Source: Lachnospiraceae bacterium (GTDB lineage: Bacteria; Bacillota; Clostridia; Lachnospirales; Lachnospiraceae). Taken from it: DNA of 5,103 nucleotides. Positions 1 to 5,103 of the stretch are shown in pieces; positions within the stretch are counted from its first letter, which is position 1; each line of letters starts with the position of its first letter. The translations under genes were made by a program, and so were the position numbers. The notes beneath the pieces were generated by a model. The model was not told where the DNA came from. It did not search any database and saw only the letters and a program-made list of their open reading frames with translations. The stretch is taken from positions 1 to 5,103 of the forward strand of contig JAJQCU010000323.1 in the NCBI GenBank assembly GCA_021202575.1, read 5' to 3'.

Positions 1-837
1 ATTTTTGTCACCTATCTGTATTATCTGACAGTGAAAGGACTTCCCATCGTCGCCCAAAAGTCTGTCCTGATTCCGACGGCGCACGACGAGCCTTTCCTGG
101 AGCTTCATATATACAGGAAGGTGTTTGAATCTCCGGCGGCATACATCTTCCTGACGGAGGAAGAGAGAGAGCTGGTAAACCGGAAATTCAATGTGGAGCA
201 CATTTTTTCCAGGATTGCGGCTGCGGGAATTGACGTCCCGGACGATGTACAAAAGGACCGCTTTATCAGGAAATACCATATTACCTTTCCTTTTATCGTT
301 TATGTCGGAAGAATCGATCCCTGTAAGGACTGCCAGTGGATGTTTCAGTACTTTGAGACATACAAGGAAAGGAATCCGGCCTCCCCGCTCAGACTTGTCC
401 TTATGGGAAAGGCGGTCATGGATATCCCGGACCGTAAGGATATCATCAGCCTTGGCTTTGTGAGCGAGGAGGACAAATACGACGGCATCGCGGCAAGCGA
501 GTTTTTGATTTTGCCGTCCGCGCTGGAGAGTCTGTCGATCTCTGTACTGGAGGCCATGAGCCTGGGGAAAGCGGTGGTGGTAAACGGAAAGTGCGAGGTC
601 CTGAAAGGGCACTGCCTTAAAAGCAATGCGGGACTTTACTATGATGATTACTTTGAATTTGAAGGCGTGCTGAATTATTTACAGGATCATCCTGATATCC
701 GCCCGGTTCTGGAGCGCAACGCGGTGAAATATGTGGAGGAAAATTACAGATGGGATTCCATTCTGAAAAGGTTTGACGAGGTGATCGATTATGTCTGCCG
801 CGGAAACGCCCGAGAAACAGAGGAAAGGATTGACTGA
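1..837 (+). CDS. Glycosyltransferase, GT4-like (GT-B fold), 3' part only
   Basis: The frame is open from base 1 and ends at TGA 835-837. The first codons (IFVTYLYY) already belong to the protein, so the start lies upstream and the GTG at 31 is an internal Val. 278 residues are visible, probably a little over half of the enzyme. Visible parts, counted from base 1: the end of the N-terminal domain with the motif PTAHDEP (about codons 26-32), then the C-terminal nucleotide-sugar-binding domain beginning at FIVYVGRIDPCKD (about 98). The family's EX7E signature is Glu176 and Glu184, within ALESLSISVLEAMSLGKAVVV. The tail (YVEENYRWDSILKRFDEVI) is the usual closing helix. GT4 enzymes are cytoplasmic or membrane-associated retaining transferases that use nucleotide sugars. 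Here, next to a polysaccharide exporter, the job is probably glycan assembly. Donor and acceptor cannot be read from sequence. Confidence 0.9.
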   Translation: MFVTYLYYLTVKGLPIVAQKSVLIPTAHDEPFLELHIYRKVFESPAAYIFLTEEERELVNRKFNVEHIFSRIAAAGIDVPDDVQKDRFIRKYHITFPFIVYVGRIDPCKDCQWMFQYFETYKERNPASPLRLVLMGKAVMDIPDRKDIISLGFVSEEDKYDGIAASEFLILPSALESLSISVLEAMSLGKAVVVNGKCEVLKGHCLKSNAGLYYDDYFEFEGVLNYLQDHPDIRPVLERNAVKYVEENYRWDSILKRFDEVIDYVCRGNARETEERID

Positions 838-849
838 AAGAGGAGCGGT

Positions 850-895
850 ACGGGACAGCTGTCAAAAAGTTTCGGCTTTTCATTGACAGACCCGT
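850..895. repeat. Imperfect inverted repeat overlapping the -35 box
   Basis: Three nested arms pair: ACGGG 850-854 with CCCGT 891-895; CTGTCA 859-864 with TGACAG 884-889; AAAAG 865-869 with CTTTT 876-880 around a TTTCGG loop. Unpaired bases are 855-858 and 890 (an internal loop) and 881-883 (a bulge), giving 16 base pairs by eye. The left side also holds the perfect 10-base palindrome GACAGCTGTC (854-863). The right arm contains the TTGACA -35 element. It could be an operator, or an RNA hairpin ending the glycosyltransferase transcript. No T-run follows, so a standard intrinsic terminator is not supported. Confidence 0.5.
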
Positions 896-911
896 AAATT
901 TAACTTACAAT
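883..911 (+). promoter_or_regulatory. Sigma-A type promoter for the LRR/DUF4214 gene and exporter
   Basis: The -35 box TTGACA (883-888) is a perfect consensus. After exactly 17 bases comes the -10 box TACAAT (906-911), one mismatch from TATAAT. Transcription would start near 917-919, leaving a leader of about 100 bases before ATG 1021. No terminator is visible after 3618 and the next two genes follow at 4 and 2 bases, so this promoter probably also drives the ABC exporter genes. Strength and use are inferred from sequence only. Confidence 0.75.
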
Positions 912-1004
912 ACAGTAGGTTTTCAGTTGACTTCTGAGCAGGCGATATCGGGATCTGCGTCGGATAACGGCGGTGTTTCCGGATGAGGACTGCGCCATAA
1001 GAGA

Positions 1005-1011
1005 AGAGGAG
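1005..1011 (+). promoter_or_regulatory. Ribosome binding site deciding the ATG 1021 start
   Basis: AGAGGAG lies at 1005-1011. It is 9 bases from ATG 1021 but only 3 bases from ATG 1015, so 1021 is the better start. The in-frame GTG at 973 would put this Shine-Dalgarno sequence inside the gene and add an acidic stretch ahead of the signal peptide, so it is not favoured. Confidence 0.7.
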
Positions 1012-1020
1012 AAAATGATC

Positions 1021-3618
1021 ATGCGGAGAAAAAGAACGGAAAAGATGAAAAGGCACATTTTGCTGGTGCTGCTGGCGGTTTTTGCGGTTTTCGCAGGGAC
1101 TTTTCTGACAAACACGGAGGATGTGGCCGCAAGCAGCACGTCCGGGAAATGCGGTGACAATCTGACATGGAGCTACAGCAACGGGGTGCTGACCATCAGC
1201 GGAACGGGGGATATGTACGATTATTCAGTATATGATACGCCCTCTTCCCCATATTGTATGCCATGGTATGATTACAGGTCATCCATCACCACGATCAACA
1301 TATCCGAGGGGGTGACGTCCATTGGCTCGGACGTCTTCAGGGAATTCACCGCCCTGACCAGCGTCACTACGCCGTCCACCATTGAGACCATTGGTTTTGC
1401 GGCTTTTGCCGATTGTACAAGCCTGAAGGAGGTTACCATCAAGTCGGGCTATGTAGGAGAATCCGCGTTTATCCGCTGTACTTCATTGACGAAGGTGACG
1501 GTGGGAAACGGTGTAACAGGCTTTGGCATCAGCGCCTTTGAGAACTGCACCGCGTTAGAGGGGGTTTATATCAGCAGCGTGGAGTCCTGGTGCGCCATCA
1601 ATTTCGGAGGCCTGCTGGCCAACCCGCTGACCTATGCCCACCACATTTACCTCAATGGAACGGAAATTACCAGCTTACAGATTCCATCCGGTGTGACGTC
1701 AATTAACGCCCATGCGTTTGAATACGCATACAGCATTACAAGCATTTCTATTCCATCCGGTGTGACCTCTGTTGAAGATTACGCGTTTTATGACTGCAGA
1801 GGCCTGACCAGCGTTACTCTGCCCTCCGACGGATTAACGTATATTGGGGCGAGCGCGTTTGCCGCCTGCAATAATGTCCTGGATTTTGCGATTCCCGACA
1901 GCGTGTCATATGTCGGCGCATATGCGTTTGCCTATACGCAGATCGCTACCGCCAATGTGCAGCAGGGTGTCATTGAGGATTACGCTTTCGTTGGCTGCGG
2001 CTGCATGGTGAGCGCAACGCTGGGCAGTGGAGTGACCTCCATTGGAGACGGCGCGTTTTCCGGCTGCGCGGCTCTCAAAACCGTATATTACGGCGGTTCA
2101 AAGTCGCAGTGGTACGCTCTCTCCATCGGGGAGGACAACAGTCCGCTGACCAGCGCTGAGGTGATATGCAGCGGCACAGGCAGCGCCACGAATTCAGTGG
2201 ATACCAGCACCGTCTATGTGGGAGCAACAGTGAAGTTCGGCAGCTATGAGCAGGACAATGACACCTCCGACGGGAAGGAAGACATTGAGTGGACCGTTCT
2301 GGCGATTGATGGGGAGAAGGCTCTGGTCATCAGCGATAGGGTGCTGGATTTTCAGCAGTATTACGGCAATCATCAGGATACCGTTAGCTGGGCGAACAGT
2401 TACGTCCGCAGCTGGCTGAACAGTACGTTTCTCAATGAGGCGTTTACCTCCAGCCAGCAGAGCAGCATTTACACGACTACGGTGACCGCTTCTGATAATA
2501 CTGTTTTCGGTATCAGCGGAGGATCGGACACAAGTGATAAAATATTTTTGCTGAGCGCGGAGGAAGCGGAGGAATATTTTGAGTCCAACGGCGCGCGGAC
2601 TGCGGGCTGCACCGCGTATGCGCTGAGCAGAAACAGTGATTCGGCGCTTTACAATTCCTTATATGACAGCTCTTACTGGTGGCTCAGGACGCCGGGAATG
2701 TTTGACTATAACGCGATGTATGTCAACTATACCGGAGGACTGGAATACGACGGAATGGCGGCGAACAATGTCATCGGCGGCGTCCGTCCGGCCATGTGGG
2801 TCAATATAAACGCGGTGGAGTACGAAGCGCCTGAGGAAGAAGAAAATCTGATAGAGAGCTTTGTGACTCGCCTGTATGAGGTATGCCTGAACCGTGAGCC
2901 TGACGCTGACGGCCTGGCGGACTGGGTCAATTGGCTTGCCAACGGGCAGGAAACGGGAGCTTCCGCCGCGTATGGTTTTATATTCAGCACGGAATTCCAG
3001 AATTATAATTACTGCAATACGGACTATGTCAAACAGCTGTACCGCGCTTTCATGGGACGCGAATATGACGAAGCCGGCCTGGCGGACTGGGTGGCAAGAC
3101 TGGAGAGCGGCACCACCCGCGAGGAAGTGTTCAATGGCTTCTCGCAGAGTCCGGAGTTCCAGAATATCTGCAGTGAATACGGCATTACCCTGGGAGATCC
3201 GATCGAAATTCCGCAGTATGGCACTGTGCCCCATGGAGCATGCTCGGTCTGTGGGGAAACAGACGGCGTTACCGCGTTTGTGACGAGGCTGTACAATATC
3301 TGTCTTGACCGTGATCCGGATGAGGCGGGTCTTGCGGACTGGACAGGCCAGCTGTGGGCGCATACCAAGAGCGGGAGAGACGTGGCCTATGGCTTTATTT
3401 TCTCTCAGGAGTTTATCAACAAAAATTTAGACGATGAATCATATATAGAATACCTGTACAGGGCATTCTTTGGCAGAGAGTACGACGAAGCCGGGAAGGC
3501 GGACTGGCTGAATCATATGCAGAGCATGGGATACAGCAGAGAGGATGTATTTGACGGCTTTGTGGGGAGCGAAGAATTTAATAACCTCTGTAAAAAGTAT
3601 GGAATCGTAAGAGATTAA
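1021..3618 (+). CDS. Secreted LRR_5 (BspA-like) / DUF6273 / tandem DUF4214 protein
   Basis: 865 residues from ATG 1021 (ATG 1015 is possible). Residues 1-12 are strongly basic, followed by a hydrophobic core at 13-29 (ILLVLLAVFAVFAG) and a likely signal peptidase I site after VAA37. Residues 44-82 are the CGDNLTW...SGTGDM...PWY module that commonly precedes LRR_5 repeats. Residues 89-385 hold about ten BspA-type repeats (AFxxCxxLxxVxIxxxVxxI). Residues 398-597 match DUF6273, with FGSYEQ, WWLRTPG (from 553) and GVRPAMWVNI. Residues 614-865 hold two DUF4214-like modules. The protein is presumably exported by Sec and exposed outside the cell; LRR_5 arrays are typical binding or adhesion scaffolds. 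No LPXTG, SLH or other anchor is visible. It has its own promoter, and the exporter permease starts 4 bases after the stop. The binding partner is unknown; a link to the exported glycan is inference from position. Confidence 0.88.
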   Translation: MRRKRTEKMKRHILLVLLAVFAVFAGTFLTNTEDVAASSTSGKCGDNLTWSYSNGVLTISGTGDMYDYSVYDTPSSPYCMPWYDYRSSITTINISEGVTSIGSDVFREFTALTSVTTPSTIETIGFAAFADCTSLKEVTIKSGYVGESAFIRCTSLTKVTVGNGVTGFGISAFENCTALEGVYISSVESWCAINFGGLLANPLTYAHHIYLNGTEITSLQIPSGVTSINAHAFEYAYSITSISIPSGVTSVEDYAFYDCRGLTSVTLPSDGLTYIGASAFAACNNVLDFAIPDSVSYVGAYAFAYTQIATANVQQGVIEDYAFVGCGCMVSATLGSGVTSIGDGAFSGCAALKTVYYGGSKSQWYALSIGEDNSPLTSAEVICSGTGSATNSVDTSTVYVGATVKFGSYEQDNDTSDGKEDIEWTVLAIDGEKALVISDRVLDFQQYYGNHQDTVSWANSYVRSWLNSTFLNEAFTSSQQSSIYTTTVTASDNTVFGISGGSDTSDKIFLLSAEEAEEYFESNGARTAGCTAYALSRNSDSALYNSLYDSSYWWLRTPGMFDYNAMYVNYTGGLEYDGMAANNVIGGVRPAMWVNINAVEYEAPEEEENLIESFVTRLYEVCLNREPDADGLADWVNWLANGQETGASAAYGFIFSTEFQNYNYCNTDYVKQLYRAFMGREYDEAGLADWVARLESGTTREEVFNGFSQSPEFQNICSEYGITLGDPIEIPQYGTVPHGACSVCGETDGVTAFVTRLYNICLDRDPDEAGLADWTGQLWAHTKSGRDVAYGFIFSQEFINKNLDDESYIEYLYRAFFGREYDEAGKADWLNHMQSMGYSREDVFDGFVGSEEFNNLCKKYGIVRD
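1681..1766 (+). repeat. 17-base direct repeat within the LRR region
   Basis: ATTCCATCCGGTGTGAC occurs at 1681-1697 and again at 1750-1766, a period of 69 bases or 23 residues, which is one LRR_5 unit. Both copies encode IPSGVT. Exact nucleotide identity here, while most other repeats have diverged, suggests a relatively recent unit duplication or gene conversion, although a short conserved motif could also explain it. Confidence 0.6.
2860..3606 (+). repeat. Tandem DUF4214-like modules, A-B-A-B layout
   Basis: Module 1 runs from about 2860 to 3186 and module 2 from 3277 to 3606. Each has an A half (FVTRLY...CL.R.PD..GLADW...AYGFIFS.EF; starts 2860 and 3277) and a B half (Y...LYRAF.GREYDEAG.ADW...F.GF..S.EF.N.C..YGI; starts 3025 and 3442). 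Both halves are offset by exactly 417 bases; one extra codon in the second B half shifts the module ends to 420. By eye 28 of 48 residues match between the A halves. Every half carries R-x-x-D-x-x-G-x-x-D-W. The spacer between modules contains HGACSVCG, with Cys741 and Cys744 in the 1021-start numbering. DUF4214 (PF13946) has no settled function. It is found in surface and secreted proteins and near glycan genes. Confidence 0.8.
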
Positions 3619-3622
3619 ATGC

Positions 3623-4399
3623 ATGAATGAAATTAAGGAAATATATCATTATCGTACCATGATTGCAAGCCTGATCCGCAGGGATCTGCGCGGCAGGTAT
3701 AAGGGGTCTGTGCTGGGGTTTGCGTGGACCTTCTTAAATCCGCTGCTGCAGCTTGTAGTTTATACTATTGTGTTTTCGTCTATTATGCGCTCCGGAATAG
3801 AGGATTATTATCTGTTCCTTTTCGTAGCGCTGATACCATGGATTTTTTTCAGTTCCTCGCTGACCGGCGGCGCCAGCTGCATCTGGACACAGAAGGAGCT
3901 GGTCAAAAAAATCTTTTTCCCCAGGGAGGTGCTCCCTATTGCGCATGTGACCTGCCAGCTTGTCAATATGCTCTTAAGCTTCGTGGTAGTGTTCTTTGCG
4001 TTGATAGTGTCCGGCAAGGGCATTTACTTTCCGGCGCTTCCGTTTCTGATTCCGGTGATTCTGGTGGAGTATCTTCTGGCGCTGGGGATTGCCTTTATTA
4101 CCTCGTCTCTGACAGTTTATTTCCGGGATCTGGAGCATATTCTGATCGTGGTCGCGATGGCCTGGCAGTTCCTTTCCCCGGTGATGTATTCCACGGATAT
4201 GGTTCCTGAACGGTGGCAGACAATTTTTATGCTGAATCCGATGACATCGGTGATTATGGCCTACAGGGATATTCTGTATTATCAGACAATTCCTCATTTG
4301 AATACACTTTTACTGGCGACCGTTCTGGGAGTGGTGTGCCTGATCGTCGGCTGGTTTTTGTTCGGAAGGCTGGAACGGCATTTTGCGGAGGAATTGTAA
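3623..4399 (+). CDS. Polysaccharide ABC exporter, permease subunit (Wzm/TagG type)
   Basis: 258 residues, full length for the ABC-2 polysaccharide exporter permease family. The N-terminus has an amphipathic stretch and the family-typical RRDLRGRYKGSVLGFAWTFLNPLLQL (starts at residue 19). About six membrane segments are visible: 31-54, 62-80, 104-130, 136-166, 172-190 and 227-249. The cytoplasmic loop KKIFFPREVLP (95-105) and the motif NPMTSVIMAYRDILYY (205-220) are characteristic. It should form the channel that moves a lipid-linked glycan across the membrane, as a dimer with two copies of the ATPase encoded next. ATG 3623 lies 4 bases after the previous stop with only a weak AAGAGA (3609-3614) ahead, so translation probably depends on coupling. 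ATG 3619 is in another frame and stops after three codons. Whether the cargo is teichoic acid or another glycan is not shown, so no symbol is given. Confidence 0.93.
   Translation: MNEIKEIYHYRTMIASLIRRDLRGRYKGSVLGFAWTFLNPLLQLVVYTIVFSSIMRSGIEDYYLFLFVALIPWIFFSSSLTGGASCIWTQKELVKKIFFPREVLPIAHVTCQLVNMLLSFVVVFFALIVSGKGIYFPALPFLIPVILVEYLLALGIAFITSSLTVYFRDLEHILIVVAMAWQFLSPVMYSTDMVPERWQTIFMLNPMTSVIMAYRDILYYQTIPHLNTLLLATVLGVVCLIVGWFLFGRLERHFAEEL
4387..4391 (+). promoter_or_regulatory. Ribosome binding site of the exporter ATPase gene
   Basis: GGAGG at 4387-4391 lies inside the last codons of the permease gene, 10 bases before ATG 4402. This fixes the ATPase start and indicates coupled expression of the two exporter subunits. 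Confidence 0.75.
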
Positions 4400-4401
4400 G
4401 T

Positions 4402-5103
4402 ATGGAAGAGAATTATGCGATTGAGGTAAATCATATTTCAAAAAGCTTCAAGGTTTATCTGGATAAGGGGCATGAGATCAAGGACTTCGTTACCTCCAGC
4501 AAACGCAGAAAATATGAGAGCAGGGCAGTGCTCAAGGACATCAGCTTCAAGGTCAGAAAAGGCGAGGCTATCGGCCTGATAGGCCACAATGGCTGCGGCA
4601 AGAGCACCACGCTGAAGCTTCTGACCCGGATTATGTATCCTGACAGCGGCACCATCAAAATGAATGGACGGGTGTCCAGCCTGATTGAGCTTGGAGCCGG
4701 TTTCCATCCGGATATGAGCGGGCGGGAGAATATCTATATTAACGCTTCCATTTTTGGCTTAAGCAGGAAGGAAATTGATTCCCGTCTGGATGATATCATC
4801 GCATTCTCTGAACTGGAAGAATTTATTGACAACCCGGTGCGCACCTATTCCTCCGGAATGTATATGCGCCTTGCCTTCTCTGTGGCAATCAACGTGGACG
4901 CGGATATCCTTCTGATTGATGAGATTCTTGCCGTGGGAGATGTGAACTTTCAGGCGAAATGCTTTAACAGACTGCGCGAGATCAAGGCTGAGGGAACTAC
5001 TATCGTGATTGTTTCCCACTCTTTTTGTCAGATTGAGCAGATCTGTGAAAGGTCTTTCTGGATTCATGACGTCCTGATTAAGGCTGAGGGAGCGCCCAGG
5101 GAC
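4402..5103 (+). CDS. Polysaccharide ABC exporter, ATPase subunit (Wzt/TagH type), 3' end cut
   Basis: The frame opens at ATG 4402 and stays open for 234 codons to the window edge without a stop. Residues 1-60 carry IEVNHISKSFKVY and a short insertion before the first conserved strand, as usual for Wzt/TagH proteins. Walker A is GHNGCGKST (61-69). The family motif ELGAGFHPDMSGREN spans 96-110. The ABC signature is YSSGM (149-153), Walker B is ILLIDE (169-174), the D-loop region is AVGD (177-180) and the switch histidine is His206 (VSH). All catalytic elements are intact. It should power glycan export together with the permease 2 bases upstream. The nucleotide-binding domain is nearly complete. 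Whether a C-terminal glycan-recognition domain follows, as in some Wzt proteins, cannot be seen here. Confidence 0.95.
   Translation, partial: MEENYAIEVNHISKSFKVYLDKGHEIKDFVTSSKRRKYESRAVLKDISFKVRKGEAIGLIGHNGCGKSTTLKLLTRIMYPDSGTIKMNGRVSSLIELGAGFHPDMSGRENIYINASIFGLSRKEIDSRLDDIIAFSELEEFIDNPVRTYSSGMYMRLAFSVAINVDADILLIDEILAVGDVNFQAKCFNRLREIKAEGTTIVIVSHSFCQIEQICERSFWIHDVLIKAEGAPRD

Noticed and set aside
31..33. GTG 31 as start of the glycosyltransferase
   Set aside because: The frame is open back to base 1 with conserved-looking residues (FVTYLYY), and the protein would lack its N-terminal domain. It is an internal codon of a gene that starts upstream.
859..900. Intrinsic terminator after the glycosyltransferase gene
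   Set aside because: The hairpin arms are interrupted and AT-rich in the inner part, and the sequence after the right arm (ACCCGTAAATT) has no T-run.
927..956. Second promoter starting at TTGACT 927
   Set aside because: No acceptable -10 box lies 16-18 bases downstream; GGATCT and similar hexamers are poor matches.
973..975. GTG 973 as start of the LRR protein
   Set aside because: It has no ribosome binding site and would place acidic residues (FPDEDC) before the signal peptide. AGAGGAG at 1005-1011 points to ATG 1021.
1285..2175. LRR region as a CRISPR array or DNA satellite
   Set aside because: The repetition is at protein level (about 23-residue LRR_5 units) with diverged codons, and the frame is continuous.
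2659..3363. 234-codon open frame on the - strand
   Set aside because: It lies fully inside and opposite the DUF4214 region. Its composition follows the codon pattern of the + strand gene, and it has no recognisable motif or ribosome binding site.
3724..4209. 161-codon open frame on the + strand inside the permease gene
   Set aside because: It overlaps the clear permease reading frame in another phase and encodes low-complexity residues without family features.

Overview
The window looks like part of a cell-surface polysaccharide locus from a Gram-positive, Clostridia-type bacterium. My best guess is a gut Lachnospiraceae or relative. The reasons are the BspA-like LRR_5 / DUF6273 / DUF4214 protein architecture, a TagG/Wzm-TagH/Wzt-type ABC exporter, strong AGGAG-type ribosome binding sites, a consensus housekeeping promoter and a moderate GC content. 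The taxonomic call is inference. All four genes lie on the + strand, and both end genes run off the window.

Layout: (1) 1-837 is the C-terminal 278 residues of a GT-B glycosyltransferase of the GT4 type, whose start lies upstream. (2) 838-1020 is a 183-base gap. It has a near-perfect sigma-A promoter (TTGACA, 17 bases, TACAAT) whose -35 box is the right arm of an imperfect inverted repeat. (3) 1021-3618 encodes an 865-residue secreted mosaic protein: signal peptide, N-terminal Cys/Trp module, about ten BspA-type leucine-rich repeats, a DUF6273-like domain and two DUF4214-like modules separated by a CxxC linker. (4) 3623-4399 encodes the six-helix permease of a polysaccharide ABC exporter, 4 bases after the previous stop. 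(5) 4402-5103 encodes the matching ATPase, 2 bases further on and cut by the window end.

Reading of the whole: the glycosyltransferase probably helps build an undecaprenyl-linked glycan (teichoic acid or O-antigen-like polymer), and the permease/ATPase pair flips it across the membrane. The unusual part is the large secreted repeat protein sitting between them. It is driven by its own promoter and apparently co-transcribed with the exporter. It may bind, display or be modified by the exported glycan, but nothing in the sequence proves this. No RNA genes, insertion sequences, CRISPR arrays or convincing intrinsic terminators were seen.
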